Origin: a virus
Reading direction: 5' to 3' (one strand)
DNA length: 64,000 nucleotides
IMG/VR virus record: IMGVR_UViG_3300032299_001015
Location: 20,402-84,401 of that record
Under the pieces are notes generated by a model. The model did no database searches. It saw nothing but the letters and a program-made list of their open reading frames with translations, and was not told the DNA's origin. Positions within the stretch are counted from its first letter, which is position 1, and each line of letters starts with the position of its first letter. The position numbers and the translations under genes were made by a program. Below are positions 43,734 to 53,415 of the stretch, piece after piece.

Positions 43734-45422
43734 TTATGCATCTATTGCAGTACGGACTGCCTTAATTATAATATTTGTAGATGCAGCATCTGGAGATGAA
43801 CCCGTTAATGATACTGTTCCGCCAGATTCGGTAGCGCTAAATGTTAGATTGGCAGCACCTGTTGCAGCATCCATTATTGAGTATTCTGATAGTGAAACAT
43901 CTGTTCCATCCCACATAACAAGAATCTTTTCTACTGTCATTTTTGTACCCTGCTTTGCTCTTATCGTATATTCAGCGGTGGTGAATGAAGAGACAGCAAA
44001 AGTATCAATTGTTGTTGGGGTACTATTTGCTGTTATTGTGGCGGAAGAAGAAGTAATTCTGCCTTCTGGTAGGTCTACACCAGCAAATGTAGGAGTTGAT
44101 GTAGTAGCAATATTTTGTGGAAGGCTAAGTACAACAGATGCACTTTCTACACCAGATCCTGCGACCAAAATTTGGCTTGGCGTGCCATATATGCCATCAA
44201 CATAGTTGCCTGTGGTATCTGTTCCAAGAGCAATAGAATTTGCAGCAATAGTAAGAGCAATACTTGCACTATCAAGATTGGATACAGTTCCTGTACCAGT
44301 AACATCACCTGTAAAAACAAGATTAAAATCTTTTTCTACAGTTGCAGTCAGTGTACCAGAACCTAGATCTGTTAACGTTACATTGCCTGAAAGGTCTCCA
44401 CCTAGAGTTATTGTTGGACTTGGCTTGCTAAGAATATCTGCCCATTCGACATTGGCATCAATCGTTCCTTTAGTTCCACTAAAAACTTCAGATGAATTAG
44501 TAGCATCTGGAATAAAGGTAAACTTGCCACTAGAATCGTCAAAACCAAAGAATCCAACTTTTGCAGAAGTTCCATTATGGTATCTAAATTCAATGCCGCG
44601 ATCTTTATTGTCATCTAAAGTTGGAGCGGTATCTCCACCAAGAGTAAAGATTGGATCATCAATAGTAACTACTGTTGAATTAATAACTACTGTAGATCCT
44701 GAAATAACAAGATTTTCACCAACAGTTAGTGATCCCGCAATAGTTACATTATCTGGAAGACCAATTTGAATATTTCCAGTTGAGGCTGATACAGTAATTT
44801 CATTAGCCGTTCCAGAAACAGATTGAACTCCAGACATTCCAAGAAGTTCAAGTACTGAGTAACCACCTAGATATTGTGAGTTAAGGTTATTAACCTGTAC
44901 AGATGATGAAACTACTAGTGGTGCGCCTGTAAGAGCAGTTGAAGTAATGGTATTGAAGGATACATTTGCTGAAGTGGCTACGTCCTGACCAATTGATATT
45001 GCTGATACAGCACCTTCTCCTGCTGAAGAAGATACAGAAACACCTGTTCCTGCAGAAATTCCAGCAATATAGTTTCCAGTTGTATCTGTACCTAATGCAA
45101 TAGAATTTCCTGCAATTGTAGTAGCAATAGAAATTTGACCATTTCCAAGATTTGTAAGTGTGGCACTAGCAGCACCAGTAATGTCTCCAGTTAATTCAAC
45201 ACCAATTACTGGATCAGGGACATTAGTAATATTATTGAAATCTAGGTAGTAAGAACCATGATTACCGTCTAAAAGATCGGCAGAAAGGTTGCCAACGTTT
45301 GCAGAAGATGTAACAGTAAACGGTGGAAGTGAAGATGTAGTGGATACAATCTGGACGCCTTGAACATTAGCGCCAGCCACCACACCATTCTTAACAACAA
45401 AGTCTTTATTTACAGTAGCCAT
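43734..45422 (-). CDS. Tail fibre protein with exchange-prone C-terminal domain
   Basis: A 562-residue protein with the same start motif as the previous gene (VNKDFVVKNGVVAGAN), an LLDGNHGSYY fibre signature and a central S/T/G-rich shaft. The last 105 residues (TPTTIDTFAVSSFTTAEYTIRAKQGTK, VMWDGTDVSLSEY, IKAVRTAIDA) form a domain also found as the second half of the 158-residue gene upstream. I recognise this domain from T4-like cyanophage virion proteins. It is thus a portable receptor-binding or capping domain. Confidence 0.8.
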   Translation of the reverse strand: MATVNKDFVVKNGVVAGANVQGVQIVSTTSSLPPFTVTSSANVGNLSADLLDGNHGSYYLDFNNITNVPDPVIGVELTGDITGAASATLTNLGNGQISIATTIAGNSIALGTDTTGNYIAGISAGTGVSVSSSAGEGAVSAISIGQDVATSANVSFNTITSTALTGAPLVVSSSVQVNNLNSQYLGGYSVLELLGMSGVQSVSGTANEITVSASTGNIQIGLPDNVTIAGSLTVGENLVISGSTVVINSTVVTIDDPIFTLGGDTAPTLDDNKDRGIEFRYHNGTSAKVGFFGFDDSSGKFTFIPDATNSSEVFSGTKGTIDANVEWADILSKPSPTITLGGDLSGNVTLTDLGSGTLTATVEKDFNLVFTGDVTGTGTVSNLDSASIALTIAANSIALGTDTTGNYVDGIYGTPSQILVAGSGVESASVVLSLPQNIATTSTPTFAGVDLPEGRITSSSATITANSTPTTIDTFAVSSFTTAEYTIRAKQGTKMTVEKILVMWDGTDVSLSEYSIMDAATGAANLTFSATESGGTVSLTGSSPDAASTNIIIKAVRTAIDA

Positions 45423-45461
45423 ACGAACCTCACAAAAGATGAATTTAATAAAATTATATCA

Positions 45462-45938
45462 TTATAAGTTTATTATTGTTCTGAAAAATTTGACAACTGC
45501 GGAAGAAGTATCTCCATCCGATATCAAGCATGACAATAGTGTATTGGGACCAGAAATATCAGCAGAGAGAACATAAGCAATGCTTCCACCCATCTCCACC
45601 TTGCCGTATTCTGATATCCCCGCATTTGTACCATCATGCAGAACAGTAGATTTTACATTTGTATACTTAGCCCCTTGGCTAATTTGTATATTATACTCTG
45701 CACTTCTATAGGCACTGGCAGAAAAAGAGTCTATTGTGGTTGAAAGATTAGTATTGATATTAATTACGGCAGAAGAATGAGATGTTTGACCAAACTTAAC
45801 TCCACCAAAAATAGGAGAATCAGTAGTCTTAACCCCTTGGTCCAAATAACCATCATGAACCGACAACGTATCTCTAAGATCATTGTGATCTTGTAAATGT
45901 CCAGATTGTCCATGGTCCCTAATGGGAGGGATAGCCAT
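45462..45938 (-). CDS. Short fibre-like protein sharing a C-terminal domain
   Basis: A 158-residue protein. The first half (PPIRDHGQSGHLQDHNDLRDTL) is helical and charged; the second (TTIDSFSASAYRSAEYNIQISQGAK, VLHDGTNAGISEYGKVEM, VKFFRTIINL) is homologous to the C-terminal domain of the adjacent 562-residue fibre. A GAGGAG ribosome site precedes the ATG. It could be a trimming or capping subunit that completes fibre tips. Function is inferred. Confidence 0.7.
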   Translation of the reverse strand: MAIPPIRDHGQSGHLQDHNDLRDTLSVHDGYLDQGVKTTDSPIFGGVKFGQTSHSSAVININTNLSTTIDSFSASAYRSAEYNIQISQGAKYTNVKSTVLHDGTNAGISEYGKVEMGGSIAYVLSADISGPNTLLSCLISDGDTSSAVVKFFRTIINL

Positions 45939-45982
45939 AAAAACTCCTCATATTTATTTATTTAATATTAACATAAAAACGA

Positions 45983-48900
45983 TCAGTACATGGGGAACGA
46001 TTCATTAAGCCACCGTTCAATTCTTTCTCTGTCTTTTATAGAATTGATACCTTCATATAGAACCACTGCTGAAATATCTCCTCTAAGTTGTCTTCCTATA
46101 AATAATCTATTTATACTTACAGAACCACTATTTGCTGATCCAGCAAAATTTCCATTAATAAATACTGACGCGCTTGTTCCATTATTTAATATCGAAAATA
46201 GTTTAAATTTGTTATCTGACAAAGAATACCTTTGGGGGCTTCCATACGATACAAAATAACTAGCACTATTAGAATAAAGTATTGATGCAGTGGTTGATTG
46301 TATTAGTATAGAATTTCCAAAATTTCTTGCAACTACATATAAAGAATTACTATTTATTGAAGATGCAGATGACTGAACAAATGTTGTAGTTCCATTAAAT
46401 TTTATTGTGGGAAAGTCGTTTAAACTTAGTGGCTTAATCCATTGTGAGATATAAGATCCTGATGTTACTGGGTATAACCCTAAATTATCCCATGATACAT
46501 AATCTCTTGAGTCATTAGACCCGTTATAAAATCTTACTATTGATCTAGTAGTAGATGAAGCAGTAGTAAATATAGCGGAAAGAGAGTATATTCCTTTTGA
46601 ATTATTAGATGCTATAGATGATGCAGAAAATACTTCAGTACCTCCGCGTTCTTCAAATATAATTATTTTTCTTGCATTAATATTAAGGCTAGATGCAGTT
46701 TGAGGTTTATCTAATTTTATAGAACCTATTACAGTATAACTTTGACTAGAAAATGTGCCTATTGAAGCAGTATTAAATGTTAAATCTATATATGAATTGT
46801 TAGATAAATTATTTGGTGTAACCTTTAACCCTTTATTACCGTTTATGGCAGAAGATACAGAAGATTCTACTGTTGAGTTTATAGGTATTATAAAATTCAA
46901 TGAATCTGTATCTGATCCATTTAACTGATTACTTGTAAAAAGATTCAAGGACTGCGATCTATATATTGGTGATAAAGAACTAGTAGTTTGTGTAGCATGA
47001 AAATTATTTCCTGATAAATCTTGCCATATTAATACCCTTGAATCATCTTCTGGTAGAGCAGCATTTAAACCATTAATAAATCTTGCATCCAACCACAACT
47101 TTAATCCATTAATAACTCTTGGGTCTAAAGGCTTAGACATAATATTTTCAGAAAAGTCAGATATTGTTCTATTCATGCTAATACCAGAATTATCAGTCAT
47201 AAAAATTGTTGGAGTATATCTTATTTCAGGAAGAAATACGGTTGATGATGTTGGATAAAGTTTATAGTCTGGACCAGCATCGTCTCTCATTGATAAATAT
47301 TGTTCAGTTGACTTAAATGTCTGCATTTGGAAGTATTTAATTTTAGGTGGATAGTTAATGCAATCTTCTGAGTACACTTCAAAGTCAAACTTAAGATACG
47401 AGTCTGAAAGGTTTTTATTGTTTATAAATGATAAATAATTTTCATGAGAGAGTAAGGTTTTTGGATAAATGACGCTTCCGCTATAAGATAAATGTGTTAC
47501 ATAAAAGTATACCTGTGAAGCAGAATTAATATCTGGGTAACCAACCTTTATTACATTAGCAAAAAGTTTCTGCTCACTGTCTGAGATATACTCCGAAAAA
47601 TTAATAGAATGAATATTAAAACTACCGTACCCGTATGATGAAACTTTAAATCTATTTTTTTCAGAGTCGTAGACGAATCTATATCTATCTTTTCTATATG
47701 AATTTAAATGTTGAAATGTTGATGAGGCGGAAAAATCTTTTTGAACAACTAAAAACTCTTCAAACGATCCATTGAATTGACTAACGTCATAAACGCTGTC
47801 AGTAAAACTGAATTCATTATAGTTTAATGAACTTCCTATTCTTAAAGATATATCGGCGGACGGGGGAAAGTATGGTGTCAGAGGGTCTATACCATACCCG
47901 CCCGAACTAACATAATTAAAAGATGCGGATTGAATAGATTGATTTTCTTGTGCAAAAAATACTGTAGTGTTTCCAGAAAACTTCATACCAATATAAAATG
48001 ACGGGCTTGAACTTATATTAGATACAGGAAAAGAAATAGAAGATGAGCCAGGTACATTGGCTACAACCCTATAAGTGTTTTGATCATTATATAAATCAAA
48101 GTTAATTATCTCATTCTCAGGAAACTTTCCATAGGACACTAATCTTTGAGATAGGTATGGGAATGGAAGTTGTCCATTGAGTTTAAATTTAACAAAAAAA
48201 GGATATTCTCCTCCGCCAATTTTGTTATATAGTTTGTCAATTTCTATATATGAAGCCTGAGTAGCACTGCTAGATCGATAAAATGAAATTCTTCCTGATG
48301 CAGTGTTTATATTGTTATCAAATGAATATAGTTTCGGATTAGAGTATTGTGCTGATTTTATTCCGTCATTTTCTAGAGAAAGGTCAAGTAGTTCTGTTAA
48401 TTTCCACTCGTTTTTATAATCCCAGTTAATATCAATAATTTTTTCAGTCGGTAATGTAGATAAGTTATACAGGTTGCCACCTCTTGTATAAAATACATCA
48501 TCAGTGACTGTCTTACCTAATCCATAAACATAATGTCTTTTGGCAACAGAAGTATTGATTGCGTTTGGATAAAATGCAATAGAATCTACCACCCAAGATT
48601 TTTGCGGAGGACCATAAAAATCAATGTAGTCATTTGCGGTATGCTGTAGGTCTATATCCAATGCAGGGATATTATCAAACGTATTAAACTGTGCGCCATT
48701 TATTGTAAGAGATAGACCAGAGAATGTTTTAGAAACTACAATATGTGTTGGCTCGGATAAGTCTACTACATCAGCAGATACTTCTGCGTAACTAGCAGTT
48801 GTGCCGTACCTAAATATTAAATAATTGTCTTTAATAAATAAACCTATATTTTTATAGTTGCGTTTTTTAAATATAGGATATTCTGTTGGAAATAAATTAT

Positions 48901-49198
48901 TTGACTGGAACCATAAAGATATAGATGAATCTTTACTAGAATAAAGTTCTGAGAATTTTCCAAGGGCTGGAATAGATAGTCCCACGGCGGAACTTGAAAG
49001 GCTTAATGCTAGACCTCCGCCAAAAACTATGGGGTTATTCATAACATCTGTATTAGAAATATTTATAGAAGCACTATATGAATTCTGGTTGCTATTAAAA
49101 AAATTTATAGGCTTAGATATTGATGAGGAGTTGGTAATATCATCTAAAGGCCAAACAATTTCTGCAGAGTCTCGTAAAATAAGTTTACTGTAAGACAC
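45983..49198 (-). CDS. LamG/concanavalin-like fibre protein, 1071 aa
   Basis: Begins at a GTG (MSYSKLILRDSAEIVWPLDD) just after GGAGGG. Residues about 1-230 are one LamG-like sandwich (SISLWFQSNNLFPTEYPIF, PTHIVVSKTFSGLSLTINGAQF, WVVDSIAFYPNAI). A large central beta region follows. The C-terminal third contains a second sandwich introduced by LKLWLDARFINGL and WQDLSGNNFHATQTT and closed by RLFIGRQLRGDISAVVLYEG, with the RERIERWLNE helix typical of such domains. Such proteins bind surface polysaccharides. Lies between nrdJ and the fibres. Confidence 0.75.
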   Translation of the reverse strand: MSYSKLILRDSAEIVWPLDDITNSSSISKPINFFNSNQNSYSASINISNTDVMNNPIVFGGGLALSLSSSAVGLSIPALGKFSELYSSKDSSISLWFQSNNLFPTEYPIFKKRNYKNIGLFIKDNYLIFRYGTTASYAEVSADVVDLSEPTHIVVSKTFSGLSLTINGAQFNTFDNIPALDIDLQHTANDYIDFYGPPQKSWVVDSIAFYPNAINTSVAKRHYVYGLGKTVTDDVFYTRGGNLYNLSTLPTEKIIDINWDYKNEWKLTELLDLSLENDGIKSAQYSNPKLYSFDNNINTASGRISFYRSSSATQASYIEIDKLYNKIGGGEYPFFVKFKLNGQLPFPYLSQRLVSYGKFPENEIINFDLYNDQNTYRVVANVPGSSSISFPVSNISSSPSFYIGMKFSGNTTVFFAQENQSIQSASFNYVSSGGYGIDPLTPYFPPSADISLRIGSSLNYNEFSFTDSVYDVSQFNGSFEEFLVVQKDFSASSTFQHLNSYRKDRYRFVYDSEKNRFKVSSYGYGSFNIHSINFSEYISDSEQKLFANVIKVGYPDINSASQVYFYVTHLSYSGSVIYPKTLLSHENYLSFINNKNLSDSYLKFDFEVYSEDCINYPPKIKYFQMQTFKSTEQYLSMRDDAGPDYKLYPTSSTVFLPEIRYTPTIFMTDNSGISMNRTISDFSENIMSKPLDPRVINGLKLWLDARFINGLNAALPEDDSRVLIWQDLSGNNFHATQTTSSLSPIYRSQSLNLFTSNQLNGSDTDSLNFIIPINSTVESSVSSAINGNKGLKVTPNNLSNNSYIDLTFNTASIGTFSSQSYTVIGSIKLDKPQTASSLNINARKIIIFEERGGTEVFSASSIASNNSKGIYSLSAIFTTASSTTRSIVRFYNGSNDSRDYVSWDNLGLYPVTSGSYISQWIKPLSLNDFPTIKFNGTTTFVQSSASSINSNSLYVVARNFGNSILIQSTTASILYSNSASYFVSYGSPQRYSLSDNKFKLFSILNNGTSASVFINGNFAGSANSGSVSINRLFIGRQLRGDISAVVLYEGINSIKDRERIERWLNESFPMY

Positions 49199-49208
49199 TT
49201 ACCCTCCA

Positions 49209-51143
49209 CTATGCCGAATTAATATCTACCGTTTCACAATACCCTGCGGCACAGGCTAAGTCCTGGCTCCCAGTAGTACCATCTGATGATTCATAGTAAC
49301 TCAGCCATGCCCAGTCAATATTATTCGGAGTTTTTTCTAATAATTCATTATACTCTACATCGGTTATATCCTGGTATGGGGCCTGCTGATAAGTATGGTC
49401 TGAGTATGGTAAGAATGAGACTCCAGATAATTCATCCATATGTTCATATACCCATGCCCCAACAGCCATCCATTCATTTTCTTTTACAGAAATAGTGATT
49501 GATGGTTTATGCTCTGACCAGTGTCTTTGATACATTAGCCAAAGTTCTAGATGTTGTATAGCAGTAAGATCTTTTCTTGTAAGAGAACCTTTTGGAGCCT
49601 TAATAGGAAATGTAAACACTGTTGTCTCTGAAGGTTTCATTACATCTGGCTCAGAGATAATTCCAAAATCTTTTAGCATAGTGGTAATGGGGTCTTTATT
49701 GTCTCCACGGATAGTACGGGCGTAGAATTCATTGTGCCAAGGATGCATTCCTGATGAGCAGCCGACCAACTGAGATACCGTTCCAGAAGGCTTTACACAG
49801 GTAATAGCAGCGGCAGGATTAATATCTAGTGTCTTTGCCCACTCTGCATTTACTTCAACAGCCTTCTCTCTCATGGCATTAAGCCAGTCAATAAGTTTCG
49901 CCTCTCCTTTACTACCATTAAGAATTTTATGCCCAAGTTGACCAGTTAATGATACTCCAAGCAATCTTTCCTCTTCACAATTTTTTTGCCATTGCTTGCG
50001 TAGATATTTAAATCTTGTGAATGTAGACTGGAATGTTCCAAGAATAGTTGCCACCTCAACTTTTTCTAAAAGGTCTTCTAATGTGTCATCCTCTCTCACA
50101 ACAATTTCTGTAAGATTACAAAATTCAAACGGTTTAAGAATAATTTCGCTGCATGGATTAGTGCCAAATTCTGCTGTTGCATCCCTGCGACCATTTACTG
50201 CTGCTACTTTACGAGCGGCATCTCTAGAAAAAATACCTCTTTCTCCACTCTTAGAGTCATACAATGATTTCCATTCAGCCATGAATACTTCCATGCTTGG
50301 CTTTGATTCATATACGGCAGAGTTATTAGCAAGAGCGCGTTGTCCGTTATATTCCCACCATGAGCCAGACTTAGATGATGCCATATTACGGTCTTCAAGA
50401 TCAGAGAGGGAGATCATCGCAGAGCGTCGAACGCCACCGACAACTACAACTTCTGCAATCTTACACATAATGTCATGAGCCTCTAATGGAGTAAGTTTTC
50501 TTCCAGCAGCACTTTTAACTGTTTCAACGGTGAATTTAAAAAGACGTTCTAAAGGTTCTGGTCCTGATGCTCTTCCACCAAAAGTTTTAAGTCTTGCGCC
50601 TGCGGGACGAACATTAGAAACATCCCATGATGGAACCTGTCCCTGATAAAGAAGAGCGATAAGTTCTCTTAGGGCTTTAGCCCACCCAGCCTTAGAATCA
50701 TCTACAACAATGGATGTTGATGAATTCTCAAAGTGTTCATTGATGACAGGGAGTTGGTTAATGTATTTTGATTCTACTGAATACCCGACACCAGTTCCAC
50801 ACATAAGGATGTACATTGCTTCATCAAACGAGCGAAGTGAATCAACAGGGAGATAGGAGCAATTATATAAACATGTGCTATCTCTTTCTAATGCTGGTCC
50901 AGCGGTCATAAGACCACGCATAGAAGGCATTACGTTAGTATGAAGTATTGATTGCTCTATTCTTTCTTTTACTTCATCTGATACTTGATAATCATTATGT
51001 TTATCAAGAGTTTCGACTATATAGTTTACAAATCTTCTAACAGTTTCATGCCAGTCCTCTCTACGGTTTTCTTCTTCTATCCATCTTGCATATCGTGTTT
51101 TATGGATAACCTGTTGGTAGGCGGTTGGTAATGAAACTGTCAT
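49209..51143 (-). CDS. nrdJ: Class II (B12-dependent) ribonucleotide reductase
   Basis: A 644-residue monomeric class II reductase of the RTPR type. The catalytic cysteines are all present: C95 in YNCSYLP, C331 in GTNPCSE, C342 in FCNLTE (the pair 11 residues apart as in RTPR C408/C419), and the C-terminal C631/C636 pair in ACAAGYC that re-reduces the active site. The radical comes from adenosylcobalamin, so no metal-radical subunit is needed and the enzyme works with or without oxygen. It supplies deoxynucleotides for phage replication and pairs with ThyX on the other strand. An AGGAG site precedes the ATG. Confidence 0.95.
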   Translation of the reverse strand: MTVSLPTAYQQVIHKTRYARWIEEENRREDWHETVRRFVNYIVETLDKHNDYQVSDEVKERIEQSILHTNVMPSMRGLMTAGPALERDSTCLYNCSYLPVDSLRSFDEAMYILMCGTGVGYSVESKYINQLPVINEHFENSSTSIVVDDSKAGWAKALRELIALLYQGQVPSWDVSNVRPAGARLKTFGGRASGPEPLERLFKFTVETVKSAAGRKLTPLEAHDIMCKIAEVVVVGGVRRSAMISLSDLEDRNMASSKSGSWWEYNGQRALANNSAVYESKPSMEVFMAEWKSLYDSKSGERGIFSRDAARKVAAVNGRRDATAEFGTNPCSEIILKPFEFCNLTEIVVREDDTLEDLLEKVEVATILGTFQSTFTRFKYLRKQWQKNCEEERLLGVSLTGQLGHKILNGSKGEAKLIDWLNAMREKAVEVNAEWAKTLDINPAAAITCVKPSGTVSQLVGCSSGMHPWHNEFYARTIRGDNKDPITTMLKDFGIISEPDVMKPSETTVFTFPIKAPKGSLTRKDLTAIQHLELWLMYQRHWSEHKPSITISVKENEWMAVGAWVYEHMDELSGVSFLPYSDHTYQQAPYQDITDVEYNELLEKTPNNIDWAWLSYYESSDGTTGSQDLACAAGYCETVDINSA

Positions 51144-51168
51144 TTTTACTCCTATTAAAATATAAATT

Positions 51169-51193
51169 GGTCGCCAGCACTAGTATGGCGACC
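51169..51193 (-). terminator. Hairpin terminator or attenuator before nrdJ
   Basis: GGTCGCCA and TGGCGACC pair perfectly over eight bases around a nine-base loop. On the minus strand the stem is followed by AATTTATATTTT, a loose U-rich tract. It could end transcripts from the small virion genes or moderate nrdJ. Because the stem is symmetric, it may also serve the plus-strand transcript of the neighbouring gene. Confidence 0.5.
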
Positions 51194-51241
51194 TTAATTA
51201 TTCTACTACGTCTAGCATCTAAAAGATATCATTTTAGTCTG

Positions 51242-51250
51242 TGATATTAT
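51242..51250 (+). promoter_or_regulatory. Extended -10 promoter for the lone plus-strand gene
   Basis: TGATATTAT (TG-N-TATTAT) at 51242-51250 is followed by six bases and then the ATG at 51257. The layout equals that of several early genes and would give a leaderless message. No ribosome site is present. Confidence 0.65.
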
Positions 51251-51256
51251 ATCGAC

Positions 51257-51469
51257 ATGATTACAATCCAAGAACTTCATGCGTACAAAAAATTATCTGA
51301 ATTGGGTCTAGTTCCATCTTTAGTTTGCCCAGTAGATGTATTTCATACAGAAGTGTTTCCATGGATAGATGAAGAGGACAAAATATGTTTATGGTGCATA
51401 TTTTGTAATGCAAAAGTTTATCTAGGTGAATTTAAAGAAGACTATATTAAAGGGTTACTTCATCGGTAA
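51257..51469 (+). CDS. Small cysteine-containing protein on the plus strand
   Basis: A 70-residue protein, MITIQELHAYKKLSELGLVP..., with a CLWCIFCNAKVYLGEF segment (about 43-58) that could be a zinc knuckle. It is the only plus-strand gene within the late minus-strand block and overlaps the 3' end of the gene on the other strand by 23 bases. The ATG follows an extended -10 box by six bases, so it should be leaderless. It is not recognised; a small early regulator is a guess from its promoter. Confidence 0.65.
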   Translation: MITIQELHAYKKLSELGLVPSLVCPVDVFHTEVFPWIDEEDKICLWCIFCNAKVYLGEFKEDYIKGLLHR

Positions 51470-51788
51470 CAAAAATGTTACCAGTCATTAGTGTTGTAAC
51501 TACACTAGAAGAAGAAATCATTTGAACATCGTATACCCAGTTTTTACTTGCATCTAATAATGTAGAATTTATTGAATTTAATGTAAACAGAACTCTTCCT
51601 GATGATGCAGATGTTATGCTGCTATCGAAACTGGCTGTAGGGGTAGCAGTTCCTTTTTTCTTTACTGCTCCAGAAAAAGTTGTTCCACTAGGAATTAAGT
51701 ATGCGCTACCACTAGTTTGTAATGTAAGTGAAAACCTTAAAGTATCACCTTTATACAATTCAAAAGAGTTATATGCTGGCATTGTCAT
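51447..51788 (-). CDS. Fibre-tip-like protein, N-terminal-domain style
   Basis: A 113-residue protein (MTMPAYNSFELYKGDTLRFSLTLQ) ending TTLMTGNIFVTDEVTL. The sequence resembles the immunoglobulin-like N-terminal domain of phage baseplate or fibre proteins (BppU-type), with a repeated GTATPTASFDSSITSASSG run. It overlaps the 122-residue gene by four bases. A tail-fibre attachment role is inferred. Confidence 0.55.
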   Translation of the reverse strand: MTMPAYNSFELYKGDTLRFSLTLQTSGSAYLIPSGTTFSGAVKKKGTATPTASFDSSITSASSGRVLFTLNSINSTLLDASKNWVYDVQMISSSSVVTTLMTGNIFVTDEVTL

Positions 51789-52153
51789 TTTTGTACAACC
51801 ACCTTATATCCATTGAGATCTATTACAGACTTAATTTTAACACTATTGGCATTAAGCACTTCTAGATCTGATATAACTAAGTTATTATTCAAATTATATA
51901 AAGAAATAATCGGTGTACTTTGCTGAAGATTGTGATTGATGGTGTAGGAATAAATTCCTAATGAGGCGGAAACAGATGGAAGGGTGGCGCTGGCGGTAAG
52001 TACAACATTTCCAGTTAATCCATTAACGGAAAAAACACTTTGAGCATCTGCTCCTAATGATAAGACAATTGTATCTATTTCATTTGTATATTCTATATCG
52101 ATGGCGTCAATAGAGTTGCTATAGTTAATAGTTATATTATCGATATCAGACAT
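51785..52153 (-). CDS. Small beta-rich virion-associated protein, 122 aa
   Basis: Begins MSDIDNITINYSNSIDAIDI and continues with DIEYTNEIDTIVLSLG and the strongly fibre-like SVFSVNGLTGNVVLTASAT, which is a common GLTGxV motif of tail fibre proteins. The remaining half is beta-strand rich. Overlaps its neighbours by a few bases. Probably a small fibre or fibre-attachment subunit. Confidence 0.6.
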   Translation of the reverse strand: MSDIDNITINYSNSIDAIDIEYTNEIDTIVLSLGADAQSVFSVNGLTGNVVLTASATLPSVSASLGIYSYTINHNLQQSTPIISLYNLNNNLVISDLEVLNANSVKIKSVIDLNGYKVVVQK

Positions 52154-52508
52154 TTGTATCTCCAGATTCTAAAGCATGTACTCTTTTTTCTATTCTATTG
52201 ACAGCATCTCTTAAAGACATTCCAGAGTTGGGTCGAAGTTCATAGTCTATTCTGTCTAGTTTATACTCTATTGCAGAAAATCTTTCAGTTCCTACTTCTA
52301 AACTTTTTTCTATACTAGAAATTCTTTGAGAAATTCCTGGTCTAGGTGGAACTCCTGGCCTTTCTTCTTCTCCAAGAAAGTCATCAAAGAAGTGAACTGT
52401 TCTCTTTATAAATTTACTTGTTTTAATTGTGGCAATGATAATTACTGTTGCTGCTGTAAGAAGTGCAGCAATTGCAATTATATTTTCTGCAATCAGCCAG
52501 TTGTTCAT
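52146..52508 (-). CDS. Membrane-anchored coiled-coil protein near lysis genes
   Basis: A 120-residue protein with one membrane segment at about residues 8-28 (ENIIAIAALLTAATVIIIATI), followed by a loop and a helix with the motif LRPNSGMSLRDAVNRIEKRV (about 90-110). This resembles the DUF2746-like membrane proteins of actinobacterial phages found in the lysis region. It may modify holin timing or anchor a wall-acting complex. The ribosome site is GGGAGATAACTAAAT before ATG 52508. Confidence 0.65.
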   Translation of the reverse strand: MNNWLIAENIIAIAALLTAATVIIIATIKTSKFIKRTVHFFDDFLGEEERPGVPPRPGISQRISSIEKSLEVGTERFSAIEYKLDRIDYELRPNSGMSLRDAVNRIEKRVHALESGDTNV

Positions 52509-52530
52509 ATTTAGTTATCTCCCGATTAAA

Positions 52531-53415
52531 CTATGGTTTATCCTTTCCAAATAATTTAATCCAGGTTGTCTTATTGGGAAGACCATCACGACGATCTTCC
52601 TTGATTCCAATGGACTGTTGGAAAGACTTAAGTGCTGCTGTTGGGAATGTTTGCTTACCAATGGCAAGAGGTTTTTGCTTTCTAAAACCTAGATCATACA
52701 GCCTGCAAGCAACTCTCCACGCAGCCTTATTATTAATCTTTTGAGTAGCGGATTGAGTTGAAATAGCACGGGAAGGAATTGTGCCATCCCATGTAGCAGC
52801 CTTGAGGCGATACTTCTTTGCCTCATTACGCCAGAAGTTTTGATCATAGAACTGCCGCAAGGTGTCATTTTTACGGTATCGGAATGGGCCATAATTCTTT
52901 TCACCTAGGAATGGTCCAGAGTCAGTCCAGTCCCCGTGTGTAACGATTCGTGAACCATCTTCAGGCCATTCATTGAGATCCCAAAGAGCGGCAAGTGTTC
53001 TTGCCACTTGTTCAATCTGGTACTTGTTAATAGTTTTTGACTGGCCTGGATCATCGATTTCAATACCCCATGCACGCCAATGTAGAACATTGCCTGTACC
53101 TACACCTACTGCACTCCAGGGGCCACCGTCTCCAGAGTGATAAGTTGCTCCTGCACTAAGGTACCAGTTTGTGCCTGGATCTTTTCCTACAAGTTGATTA
53201 GCAACAGCCATAGGAGCATATGCAGTAACAGCCCAGTAAAGTGAAGGTGCGCCATTACCATCTACAGCAGATTGAGTAGAAGTGTGGTGAACTACACAGG
53301 CTTGCATACCGTTAGACCAAGGGTTACCTTTTTTGTCCCAGTCTTTATAGTATTGAGCGTCAACACCGTGATCGACGAGGGCTTGACGAATTTGAGCGGG
53401 AGTAGGATTAACCAT
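52531..53415 (-). CDS. Endolysin (N-acetylmuramoyl-L-alanine amidase)
   Basis: 294 residues from ATG 53415, chosen because GAGGA lies five bases ahead; a longer reading frame upstream would overlap the next gene. Amidase_2/PGRP fold: CVVHHTSTQSA (H43/H44), GIEIDDPGQ and VTHGDWTDSGPF with the third zinc ligand and the general base region. The last ~90 residues (AAWRVACRLYDLGFRKQ, LKSFQQSIGIKEDRRDGLP) resemble a peptidoglycan-binding or cell-wall-binding unit. Cuts the amide between muramic acid and the peptide. Lies beside the holin genes. Confidence 0.9.
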   Translation of the reverse strand: MVNPTPAQIRQALVDHGVDAQYYKDWDKKGNPWSNGMQACVVHHTSTQSAVDGNGAPSLYWAVTAYAPMAVANQLVGKDPGTNWYLSAGATYHSGDGGPWSAVGVGTGNVLHWRAWGIEIDDPGQSKTINKYQIEQVARTLAALWDLNEWPEDGSRIVTHGDWTDSGPFLGEKNYGPFRYRKNDTLRQFYDQNFWRNEAKKYRLKAATWDGTIPSRAISTQSATQKINNKAAWRVACRLYDLGFRKQKPLAIGKQTFPTAALKSFQQSIGIKEDRRDGLPNKTTWIKLFGKDKP

